Source of the DNA: Odiellus spinosus
Taxonomy: Eukaryota; Arthropoda; Arachnida; Opiliones; Phalangiidae
Assembly (NCBI GenBank): GCA_963920705.1
Contig: OY987232.1
Location: 2,108,001-2,172,000, forward strand
Direction of reading: 5' to 3'
Length of the DNA: 64,000 bases
Part shown: positions 1 through 12,699 of the stretch, one piece after another
How positions within the stretch are numbered: position 1 is the first letter of the stretch
Layout of the letters: every line of letters begins with the position of its first letter
Program-made: the position numbers and the translations under genes
The notes under the pieces: model-generated
Databases searched by the model: none
What the model saw: only the letters and a program-made list of their open reading frames with translations
Told to the model about the DNA's origin: nothing

Positions 1-2870
1 ACTTGGGAAATTTGTGAATCTATACATGGTAAATTTGTGAATCTATACTTGGGAAATTTGTGAATCTATACTTGGGAAATTTGTGAATCTATACTTCTGA
101 AATTTGTGAATCTATACTTGGGAAATTTGTGAATCTATACTTGGGAAATTTATGAATCTATACTTGGGAAATTTGTGAATCTATGCTTGGGAAATTTGTG
201 AATCTATACTTGGGAAATTTCTGAATCTATACTTGGGAAATTTGTGAATCTATACATGGTAAATTTTAAAATCTATACTTGGGAAATTTGTGAATCTATA
301 CATGGTAAATTTGTGAATCTATACTTGGGAAATTTTGAATCTATACTTGGGAAATTTGTGAATCTAAACTTGGGAAATTGGTGGATCTATACTTGGGAAA
401 TTGGTGGATCTATACTTGGGAAATTGCTTGATCTATACTTGGGAAATTTGTGAAACTATACTTGGGAAATATGTAAATAAATATGGTAAATTTGTGAATC
501 TAATCTTGGGAAATTGGTGGATCTATACTTGGGAAATTGCTGGATCTATACTTGGGAAATTGCTGGATCTATACTTGGGAAATTTGTGAATCTATACATG
601 GTAAATTTGTAAATCTATACTTGGGAAATTTGTGAATCTATACTTGTGAAATTTGTGAATCTATACTTGTGGAATTTGTGAATCTATACTTGGGAAATTT
701 GTGAATCTATACTTGTGAAATATGTGAATCTATACTTGGGAAATTTGTGAATCTATACATGGTAAATTTGTGAATCTATACTTGGGAAATTTGTGAATCT
801 ACACTTGGGAAATTTGTGAATCTATACTTGGGAAATTTGTGAATCTATACTTGGGAAATTTGTGAATCTATACTTGGGAAATTTGTGAATCTATACTTCT
901 GAAATTTGTGAATCTATACTTGGGAAATTTATGAATCTATACTTGGGAAATTTGTGAATCTATGCTTGGGAAATTTGTGAATCTATACTTGGGAAATTTC
1001 TGAATCTATACTTGGGAAATTTGTGAATCTATACATGGTAAATTTTAAAATCTATACTTGGGAAATTTGTGAATCTATACATGGTAAATTTATGAATCTA
1101 TACTTGGGAAATTTTGAATCTATACTTGGGAAATTGGTGGATCTATACTTGGGAAATTTGTGAATCTATACTTGGGAAATTGGTGGATCTATACTTGGGA
1201 AATTTGTGAATCTAATCTTGGGAAATTGGTGGATCTATACTTGGGAAATTGCTGGATCTATACTTGGGAAATTTGTGAATCTATACATGGTAAATTTGTA
1301 AATCTATACTTGGGAAATTTGTGAATCTCTACTTGGGAAATTTGTGAATCTATACTTGTGAAATTTGTGAATCTATACTTGGGAAATTTGTGAATCTATA
1401 CTTGGGAAATATGTGAATCTATACTTGAGAAATTTGTGAATCTATACATGGTAAATTTGTGAATCTATACTTGGGAAATTTGTGAATCTATACTTGGGAA
1501 ATTTGTGAATCTATACTTGGGAAATTGCTGGATCTATACTTGAGAAATTTGTGGATCTATACTTGGGAAATTGGTGGATCTATACTTGGGAAATTTGTGA
1601 ATCTATGCTTGTTAAATATGTGAATCTATACTTGGGAAATTTGTGAATCTATACATGGTAAATTTGTGAATCTATACTTGGGAAATTTGTGAATCTATAC
1701 TTGGGAAATTTGAGAATCTATACTTGGGAAATTTGTGAATCTATACTTGGGAAATTGGTGGATCTATACTTGGGAAATTGCTTGATCTATACTTGGGAAA
1801 TTTGTGAATCTATACTTGGAAAATATGTGAATCTATACATGGTAAATTTGTGATACTAATCTTGGGAAATTGGTGGATCTATACTTGGGAAATTGCTGGA
1901 TCTATACTTGGGAAATTTGTGAAACTATACATGGTAAATTTGTAAATCTATACTTGGGAAATTTGTGAATCTATAGTTGGGAAATTTGTGAATCTATACT
2001 TGTGAAATTTGTGAATCTATACTTGGGAAATTTGTGAATCTAATCTTGGGAAATTGGTGGATCTATACTTGGGAAATTGCTGGATCTATACTTGGGAAAT
2101 TTGTGAAACTATACATGGTAAATTTGTAAATCTATACTTGGGAAATTTGTGAATTTATACTTGGGAAATTTGTGAATCTATACTTGTGAAATTTGTGAAT
2201 CTATACTTGGGAAATATGTGAATCTATACTTGGGAAATTTGTGAATCTATACATGGTAAATTTGTGAATCTATACTTGGGAAATTTGTGAATCTATACTT
2301 GGGAAATTTGTGAATCTATACTTGGGAAATTTGTGAATCTACACTTGGGAAATTTGTGAATCTAAACTTGGGAAATTTGTGAATCTATACTTGGGAAATT
2401 TGTGAATCTATACTTGAGAAATTTGTGAATCTAAACTTGGGAAATTGGTGGATCTATACTTGAGAAAATTGTGGATCTATACTTGGGAAATTGTTGGATC
2501 TATACTTGGGAAATTTTTGAATCTATACTTGGGAAATATGTGAATCTATACTTGGGAAATTTGAGAATCTATACTTGGGAAATTTGTGAATCTATACTTG
2601 TGAAATTTGTGAACCTATACTTGGGAAATTTGTGAAACTATACTTGGGAAATATGTAAATAAATATGGTAAATTTGTGAATCTAATCTTGGGAAATTGGT
2701 GGATCTATACTTGGGAAATTGCTGGATCTATACTTGGGAAATTGCTGGATCTATACTTGGGAAATTTGTGAACCTATACATGGTAAATTTGTAAATCTAT
2801 ACTTGTGAAATTTGTGAATCTATACTTGTGAAATTTGTGAATCTATACTTGTGAAATTTGTGAATCTATA
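1..2870 (+). repeat. Satellite subfamily L (left edge)
   Basis: This part of the array is distinguished by GCTTGATC, GCTGGATC, AATCTAATCTTGGG, CTTCTGAAAT, TTTCTGAATC and CATGGTAAATTT. It lacks the CACTTTTG, CATTGTAAAT, CTCTGG and ACTCGGG markers of the centre. Local higher-order structure is visible. The TTTCTGAATC cassette at about 221 recurs at about 1000, an offset of 779 (34 monomers minus 3 bases, explained by the short monomers between). The odd ATGTAAATAAATATGG monomer at about 471 recurs at about 2653, an offset of 2182. The right limit is where these markers stop (last GCTGGATC near 2733) and is approximate. Confidence 0.8.
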
Positions 2871-3583
2871 CATGGTAAATTTGTGAATCTATACTTGGGA
2901 AATTTGTGAATCTGTACTTGGGAAATTTTTGAATCTATGCTTGGGAAATTTGTGAATCTAAACTTGGGAAATTGGTGGATCTATACTTGGGAAATTTGTG
3001 AATCTATACTTGGGAAATATGTGAATCTACACTTGGGAAATTTGTGAATCTATACTTGGGAAATTTGTGAATCTATACTTGGGAAATTTGTGAATCTATA
3101 CTTGGGAAATTTGTGAATCTAAACTTGGGAAATTGGTGGATCTATACTTGGGAAATTGTTGGATCTATACTTGAGAAATTGTTGGATCTGTACTTGGGAA
3201 ATTAGTGGATCTACACTTGGGAAATTTGTGAATCTATACATGGTAAACTTGTGAATCTATACTTGGGAAATTTGTGAATCTGTACTTGGGAAATTTTAGA
3301 ATCTATGCTTGGGAAATTTGTGAATCTAAACTTGGGAAATTGGTGGATCTATACTTGGGAAATTTGTGAATCTATACTTGGGAAATATGTGAATCTACAC
3401 TTGGGAAATTTGTGAATCTATACTTGGGAAATTTGTGAATCTATACTTGGGAAATTTGTGAATCTAAACTTGGGAAATTGGTGGATCTATACTTGGGAAA
3501 TTGTTGGATCTATACTTGAGAAATTGTTGAATCTGTACTTGGGAAATTAGTGGATCTACACTTGGGAAATTTGTGAATCTATA
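2871..3583 (+). repeat. Tandem doubling, 368/345-bp unit
   Basis: Copy 1 is 2871-3238 (16 monomers) and copy 2 is 3239-3583 (15 monomers). Both begin with CATGGTAAA, pass through CTGTACTTGGG and ATCTATGCTTGGG, and end after AAATTAGTGGATCTACAC. Copy 2 has lost one plain monomer and carries a few substitutions, such as CATGGTAAACTT at its start. Confidence 0.8.
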
Positions 3584-6500
3584 CTTGGGAAAATTGTGAA
3601 TCTATACTTGGGAAATTTGTGAATCTATACTTGGGAAATTTGTGAATCTATACTTGGGAAATTTGTGAATCTATACTCTGGAAATTTGTGAATCTATACT
3701 TGAGAAATTGGTGGATCTATACTTGAGAAATTTGTGAATCTATACTTGAGAAATTTGTGAATCTAAACTTGGGAAATTGGTGAATCTATACTTGAGAAAT
3801 TTGTGAATCTATACTTGGGAAATTTGAGAATCTATGCTTGGGAAATTTGTGAATCTATACTTGTGAAATTTGTGAATCTACACTTTTGAAATTTGTGAAT
3901 CTATACTTGGGAAATTTGTGAATCTATACTTGGGAAATTTGTGATTCTAAATTTGGGAAATTGGTGCATCTATACTTGGGAAATTTGTTAATCTATACTT
4001 GAGAAATTTGTGAATCTAAACTTGGGAAATTGGTGGATCTATACTTGAGAAATTTGTGGATCTATACTTGGGAAATTGGTGGATCTATACTTGGGAAATT
4101 TGTGAATCTATAATTGGGAAATATGTGAATCTATACTTGGGAAATTTGTGAATCTATACATTGTAAATTTGTGAATCTATACTTGGGAAATTTGTGAATC
4201 TATACTTGGGAAATTTGAGAATCTATACTTGTGAAATTTGTGAATCTATACTTGGGAAATATGTGAATCTATACTTGGGAAATTTGTGAATCTATACATG
4301 GTAAATTTGTGAATCTATACTTGGGAAATTTGTGGATCTATACTTTGGAAATTGTTGGATCTATACTTGAGAAATTGTTGGATCTATACTTGGGAAATTA
4401 GTGGATCTATACTTGGGAAATTTGTGAATCTATACTTGGGAAAATTGTGAATCTATACTTGGGAAATTTGTGAATCTATACTTGGGAAATTTGTGAATCT
4501 ATACTTGGGAAATTTGTGAATCTATACTTGAGAAATTTGTGAATCTAAACTTGGGAAATTGGTGGATCTATACTTGAGAAATTTGTGGATCTATACTTGG
4601 GAAATTTGTGAATTTATACTTGAGAAATTTGTGAATTTAACTTGGGAAATTGGTGGATCTATACTTGAGAAATTTGTGGATCTATACTTTGGAAATTTGT
4701 GAATCTATACTTGGGAAATTTGTGAATCTATACTTGGGAAATTTGAGAATCTATACTTGTGAAATTTGTGAATCTATACTTGGGAAATATGTGAATCTAT
4801 ACTTGGGAAATTTGTGAATCTATACATGGTAAATTTGTGAATCTATACTTGGGAAATTTGTGAATTTATACTTGAGAAATTTGTGAATTTAACTTGGGAA
4901 ATTGGTGGATCTATACTTGAGAAATTTGTGGATCTATACTTGGGAAATTTGTGAATCTACACTTGGGAAATATGTGAATCTATACTTGTGAAATTTGTGA
5001 ATCTATACTTGGGAAATTTGTGAATCTGTACTTGGGAAATTTTAGAATCTATGCTTGGGAAATTGTTGGATCTATACTTGAGAAATTGTTGGATCTGTAC
5101 TTGGGAAATTAGTGGATCTACACTTGGGAAATTTGTGAATCTATACTTGGGAAAATTGTGAATCTATTCTTGGGAAATTTGTGAATCTATACTTGGGAAA
5201 TTTGTGAATCTATACTTGGGAAATTTGTGAATCTATACTTGAGAAATTGGTGGATCTATACTTGAGAAATTTGTGGATCTATACTTGGGAAATTTGTGAA
5301 TCTATACTTGAGAAATTTGTGAATCTAAACTTGGGAAATTGGTGAATCTATACTTGAGAAATTTGTGAATCTATACTTGGGAAATTTGAGAATCTATGCT
5401 TGGGAAATTTGTGAATCTATACTTGTGAAATTTGTGAATCTACACTTTTGAAATTTGTGAATCTATACTTGGGAAATTTGTGAATCTATGCTTGGGAAAT
5501 TTGTGAATCTATACTTGGGAAATTTGTGAATCTAAATTTGGGAAATTGGTGCATCTATACTTGAGAAATTTGTGAATCTAAACTTGGGAAATTGGTGGAT
5601 CTATACTTGAGAAATTTGTGGATCTATACTTGGGAAATTGGTGAATCTATACTTGGGAAATTTGTGAATCTATACATTGTAAATTTGTGAATCTATACTT
5701 GGGAAATTTGTGAATCTATACTTGGGAAATTTGAGAATCTATACTTGTGAAATTTGTGAATCTATACTTGGGAAATATGTGAATCTATACTTGGGAAATT
5801 TGTGAATCTATACATGGTAAATTTGTGAATCTATACTTGGGAAATTTGTGGATCTATACTTTGGAAATTGTTGGATCTATACTTGGGAAATTGTTGGATC
5901 TATACTTGGGAAATTAGTGGATCTATACTTGGGAAATTTGTGAATCTATACTTGGGAAAATTGTGAATCTATACTTGGGAAATTTGTGAATCTATACTTG
6001 GGAAATTTGTGAATCTATACTTGGGAAATTTGTGAATATATACTTGGGAAATTTGTGAATCTATACTTGAGAAATTTGTGAATCTAAACTTGGGAAATTG
6101 GTGGATCTATACTTGAGAAATTTGTGGATCTATACTTGGGAAATTTGTGAATTTATACTTGAGAAATTTGTGAATTTAACTTGGGAAATTGGTGGATCTA
6201 TACTTGAGAAATTTGTGGATCTATACTTGGGAAATTTGTGAATCTACACTTGGGAAATATGTGAATCTATACTTGTGAAATTTGTGAATCTATACATGGT
6301 AAATTTGTGAATCTATACTTGGGAAATTTGTGAATCTGTACTTGGGAAATTTTAGAATCTATGCTTGGGAAATTTGTGAATCTAAACTTGGGAAATTGGT
6401 GGATCTATACTTGGGAAATTTGTGAATCTATACTTGGGAAATATGTGAATCTATACTTGGGAAATATGTGAATCTATACTTGGGAAATTTGTGAATCTAT

Positions 6501-8222
6501 ACTTGTGAAATTTGTGAATCTACACTTGGGAAATTTGTGAATCTATACTTGGGAAATTTGTGAATCTATACTTGGGAAATTTGTGAATCTATACTTGGGA
6601 AATTTGTGAATCTAAACTTGGGAAATTGGTGGATCTATACTTGGGAAATTGTTGGATCTATACTTGAGAAATTGTTGGATCTGTACTTGGGAAATTAGTG
6701 GATCTACACTTGGGAAATTTGTGAATCTATACTTGGGAAAATTGTGAATCTATACTTGGGAAATTTGTGAATCTATACTTGGGAAATTTGTGAATCTATA
6801 CTTGGGAAATTTGTGAATCTATACTCTGGAAATTTGTGAATCTATACTTGAGAAATTGGTGGATCTATACTTGAGAAATTTGTGGATCTATACTTGGGAA
6901 ATTTGTGAATCTATACTTGAGAAATTTGTGAATCTAAACTTGGGAAATTGGTGATTCTATACTTGAGAAATTTGTGAATCTATACTTGGGAAATTTGAGA
7001 ATCTATGCTTGGGAAATTTGTGAATCTATACTTGTGAAATTTGTGAATCTACACTTTTGAAATTTGTGAATCTATACTTGGGAAATTTGTGAATCTATGC
7101 TTGGGAAATTTGTGAATCTATACTTGGGAAATTTGTGAATCTAAATTTGGGAAATTGGTGCATCTATACTTGAGAAATTTGTGAATCTAAACTTGGGAAA
7201 TTGGTGGATCTATACTTGAGAAATTTGTGGATCTATACTTGGGAAATTGGTGGATCTATACTTGGGAAATTTGTGAATCTATAAATGGGAAATATGTGAA
7301 TCTATACTTGGGAAATTTGTGAATCTATACATTGTAAATTTGTGAATCTATACTTGGGAAATTTGTGAATCTATACTTGGGAAATTTGAGAATCTATACT
7401 TGTGAAATTTGTGAATCTATACTTGGGAAATATGTGAATCTATACTTGGGAAATTTGTGAATCTATACATGGTAAATTTGTGAATCTATACTTGGGAAAT
7501 TTGTGGATCTATACTTGGGAAATTGTTGGATCTATACTTGAGAAATTGTTGGATCTATACTTGGGAAATTAGTGTATCTATACTTGGGAAATTTGTGAAT
7601 CTATACTTAGGAAAATTGTGAATCTATACTTGGGAAATTTGTGAATCTATACTTGGGAAATTTGTTAATCTATACTTGAGAAATTTGTGAATCTAAACTT
7701 GGGAAATTGGTGGATCTATACTTGAGAAATTTGTGGATCTATACTTGGGAAATTGGTGGATCTATACTTGGGAAATTTGTGAGTCTATACATTGTAAATT
7801 TGTGAATCTATACTTGGGAAATTTGTGAATCTATACTTGGGAAATTTGTGAATCTATACTTGGGAAATATGTGAATCTATACTTGGGAAATTTGTGAATC
7901 TATAGATGGTAAATTTGAGAATCTATACTTGGGAAATTTGTGAATCTATACTTGGGAAATTTGTGAATCTATACTTGGGAAATTTGTGAATCTATACTTA
8001 GGAAATTTGTGAATCTATACTTGGGAAATTTGTGAATCTATACTTGGGAAATTTGTGAATCTATGCTTGGGAAATTTGTGAATCTATGCTTGGGAAATTT
8101 GTGAATCTATACTTGGGAAATTGGTGGATCTATACTTGGGAAATTGGTGGATCTATACTTGGGAAATTGGTGGATCTATACTTGAGAAATTTGTGAATCT
8201 ATACTTGGGAAATTTGAGAATC

Positions 8223-10300
8223 TATGCTTGGGAAATTTGTGAATCTAAACTTGGGAAATTTGTGAATCTATACTTGGGAAATTTGTGAATCTATACTTGG
8301 GAAATTTGTGAATCTATACTTGGGAAATTTGTGAATCTATACTTGGGAAATTTGTGAATCTAAACTTGGGAAATTGGTGGATCTATACTTGGGAAATTGG
8401 TGGATCTATACTTGGGAAATTGGTGGATCTATACTTGAGAAATTTGTGAATCTATACTTGGGAAATTTGAGAATCTATGATTGGGAAATTTGTGAATCTA
8501 AACTTGGGAAATTGGTGGATCTATACTTGGGAAATTAGTGGATCTATACTTGGGAAATTTGTGAATCTATACTTGGGAAAATTGTGAATCTATACTTGGG
8601 AAATTTGTGAATCTATACTTGGGAAATTTGTGAATCTATACTCTGGAAATTTGTGAATCTATACTTGAGAAATTTGTGAATCTAAACTTGGGAAATTGGT
8701 GGATCTATACTTGAGAAATTTGTGGATCTATACTTGGGAAATTGGTGGATCTATACTTGAGAAATTTGTGAATCTATACTTGGGAAATTTGAGAATCTAT
8801 GCTTGGGAAATTTGTGAATCTATACTTGTGAAATTTGTGAATCTACACTTTTGAAATTTGTGAATCTATACTTGGGAAATTTGTGAATCTATACTTGGGA
8901 AATTTGTGAATCTAAATTTGGGAAATTGGTGGATCTATACTTGGGAAATTTGTTAATCTATACTTGAGAAATTTGTGAATCTAAACTTGGGAAATTGGTG
9001 GATCTATACTTGAGAAATTTGTGGATCTATACTTGGGAAATTGGTGGATCTATACTTGGGAAATTTGTGAATCTATACTTGGGAAATATGTGAATCTATA
9101 CTTGGGAAATTTGTGAATCTATACATTGTAAATTTGTGAATCTATACTTGGGAAATTTGTGAATCTATACTTGGGAAATTTGTGAATCTATACTTGGGAA
9201 ATTTGAGAATCTATACTTGTGAAATTTGTGAATCTATACTTGGGAAATATGTGAATCTATACTTGGGAAATTTGTGAATCTATAGATGGTAAATTTGAGA
9301 ATCTATACTTGGGAAATTTGTGAATCTATACTTGGGAAATTTGTGAATCTATACTTGGGAAATTTGTGAATCTATACTTAGGAAATTTGTGAATCTATAC
9401 TTGGGAAATTTGTGAATCTATACTTGGGAAATTTGTGAATCTATACTTGGGAAATTTGTGAATCTAAACTTGGGAAATTGGTGGATCTATACTTGGGAAA
9501 TTGGTGGATCTATACTTGGGAAATTGGTGGATCTATACTTGAGAAATTAGTGGATCTATACTTGAGAAATTTGTGAATCTATACTTGGGAAATTTGAGAA
9601 TCTATGCTTGGGAAATTTGTGAATCTAAACTTGGGAAATTGGTGGATCTATACTTGGGAAATTGTTGGATCTATACTTGAGAAATTGTTGGATCTATACT
9701 TGGGAAATTAGTGGATCTATACTTGGGAAATTTGTGAATCTATACTTGGGAAAATTGTGAATCTATACTTGGGAAAATTGTGAATCTATACTTGGGAAAT
9801 TTGTGAATCTATACTTGGGAAATTTGTGAATCTATACTCTGGAAATTTGTGAATATATACTTGAGAAATTTGTGAATCTAAACTTGGGAAATTGGTGGAT
9901 CTATACTTGAGAAATTTGTGGATCTATACTTGGGAAATTGGTGGATCTATACTTGAGAAATTTGTGAATCTATACTTGGGAAATTTGAGAATCTCTGCTT
10001 GGGAAATTTGTGAATCTATACTTGTGAAATTTGTGAATCTACACTTTTGAAATTTGTGAATCTATACTTGGGAAATTTGTGAATCTATACTTGAGAAATT
10101 TGTGAATCTATACTTGGGAAATTTGTGAATCTAAATTTGGGAAATTGGTGGATCTATACTTGGGAAATTTGTGAATCTATACTTGGGAAATTTGTTAATC
10201 TATACTTGAGAAATTTGTGAATCTAAACTTGGGAAATTGGTGGATCTATACTTGAGAAATTTGTGGATCTATACTTGGGAAATTGGTGGATCTATACTTG
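8223..10300 (+). repeat. Higher-order block, repeated 11.45 kb downstream
   Basis: This block reappears at about 19677-21730. Three markers fix the offset at 11454 bp (498 monomers): TATGCTTGGG at 8223/19677, CACTTTTG at 8846/20300 and TATAGATGGT at 9281/20735. Near 9770 the left copy has one extra GAAAATTGTG monomer, after which the offset becomes 11431. The outer limits are approximate. Confidence 0.75.
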
Positions 10301-12699
10301 GGAAATTTGTGAATCTACACTTGGGAAATATGTGTATCTATACTTGTGAAATTTGTGAATCTATACATGGTAAATTTGTGAATCTATACTTGGGAAATTT
10401 GTGAATCTGTACTTGGGAAATTTTAGAATCTATGCTTGGGAAATTTGTGAATCTAAACTTGGGAAATTGGTGGATCTATACTTGGGAAATTTGTGAATCT
10501 ATACTTGGGAAATATGTGAATCTATACTTGGGAAATATGTGAATCTATACTTGGGAAATTTGTGAATCTATACTTGTGAAATTTGTGAATCTACACTTGG
10601 GAAATTTGTGAATCTATACTTGGAAAATTTGTGAATCTATACTTGGGAAATTTGTGAATCTATACTTGGGAAATTTGTGAATCTAAACTTGGGAAATTGG
10701 TGGATCTATACTTGGGAAATTGTTGGATCTATACTTGAGAAATTGTTGGATCTGTACTTGGGAAATTAGTGGATCTACACTTGGGAAATTTGTGAATCTA
10801 TACTTGGGAAAATTGTGAATCTATACTTGGGAAATTTGTGAATCTATACTTGGGAAATTTGTGAATCTATACTTGGGAAATTTGTGAATCTATACTCTGG
10901 AAATTTGTGAATCTATACTTGAGAAATTGGTGGATCTATACTTGAGAAATTTGTGGATCTATACTTGGGAAATTTGTGAATCTATACTTGGGAAATTTGT
11001 GAATCTATAGATGGTAAATTTGAGAATCTATACTTGGGAAATTTGTGAATCTATACTTGGGAAATTTGTGAATCTATACTTGGGAAATTTGTGAATCTAT
11101 ACTTAGGAAATTTGTGAATCTATACTTGGGAAATTTGTGAATCTATACTTGGGAAATTTGTGAATCTATACTTGGGAAATTTGTGAATCTAAACTTGGGA
11201 AATTGGTGGATCTATACTTGGGAAATTGGTGGATCTATACTTGGGAAATTGGTGGATCTATACTTGAGAAATTAGTGGATCTATACTTGAGAAATTTGTG
11301 AATCTATACTTGGGAAATTTGAGAATCTATGCTTGGGAAATTTGTGAATCTAAACTTGGGAAATTGGTGGATCTATACTTGGGAAATTGTTGGATCTATA
11401 CTTGAGAAATTGTTGGATCTATACTTGGGAAATTAGTGGATCTATACTTGGGAAATTTGTGAATCTATACTTGGGAAAATTGTGAATCTATACTTGGGAA
11501 AATTGTGAATCTATACTTGGGAAATTTGTGAATCTATACTTGGGAAATTTGTGAATCTATACTCTGGAAATTTGTGAATATATACTTGAGAAATTTGTGA
11601 ATCTAAACTTGGGAAATTGGTGGATCTATACTTGAGAAATTTGTGGATCTATACTTGGGAAATTGGTGGATCTATACTTGAGAAATTTGTGAATCTATAC
11701 TTGGGAAATTTGAGAATCTCTGCTTGGGAAATTTGTGAATCTATACTTGTGAAATTTGTGAATCTACACTTTTGAAATTTGTGAATCTATACTTGGGAAA
11801 TTTGTGAATCTATACTTGAGAAATTTGTGAATCTATACTTGGGAAATTTGTGAATCTAAATTTGGGAAATTGGTGGATCTATACTTGGGAAATTTGTGAA
11901 TCTATACTTGGGAAATTTGTTAATCTATACTTGAGAAATTTGTGAATCTAAACTTGGGAAATTGGTGGATCTATACTTGAGAAATTTGTGGATCTATACT
12001 TGGGAAATTGGTGGATCTATACTTGGGAAATTTGTGAATCTACACTTGGGAAATATGTGAATCTATACTTGTGAAATTTGTGAATCTATACATGGTAAAT
12101 TTGTGAATCTATACTTGGGAAATTTGTGAATCTGTACTTGGGAAATTTTAGAATCTATGCTTGGGAAATTTGTGAATCTAAACTTGGGAAATTGGTGGAT
12201 CTATACTTGGGAAATTTGTGAATCTATACTTGGGAAATATGTGAATCTATACTTGGGAAATATGTGAATCTATACTTGGGAAATTTGTGAATCTATACTT
12301 GTGAAATTTGTGAATCTACACTTGGGAAATTTGTGAATCTATACTTGGAAAATTTGTGAATCTATACTTGGGAAATTTGTGAATCTATACTTGGGAAATT
12401 TGTGAATCTAAACTTGGGAAATTGGTGGATCTATACTTGGGAAATTGTTGGATCTATACTTGAGAAATTGTTGGATCTGTACTTGGGAAATTAGTGGATC
12501 TACACTTGGGAAATTTGTGAATCTATACTTGGGAAAATTGTGAATCTATACTTGGGAAATTTGTGAATCTATACTTGGGAAATTTGTGAATCTATACTTG
12601 GGAAATTTGTGAATCTATACTCTGGAAATTTGTGAATCTATACTTGAGAAATTGGTGGATCTATACTTGAGAAATTTGTGGATCTATACTTGGGAAATT
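9250..12699 (+). repeat. Tandem duplication, 1725-bp unit
   Basis: Copy 1 is 9250-10974 and copy 2 is 10975-12699. The unit is exactly 75 monomers. The rare markers TATAGATGGT (9281/11006), AATCTCTGC (near 9989/11714) and CACTTTTG (10042/11767) all keep the 1725-bp offset. The copies look nearly identical by eye. One clear difference is TGTGTATC near 10331 in copy 1 against TGTGAATC in copy 2. Such similarity suggests a recent unequal exchange. Confidence 0.85.

Noticed and set aside
244..589. Short overlapping open frames at the left edge
   Set aside because: They consist only of the 23-residue satellite period, overlap in different frames with the same peptide, and lack any domain or coding signal.
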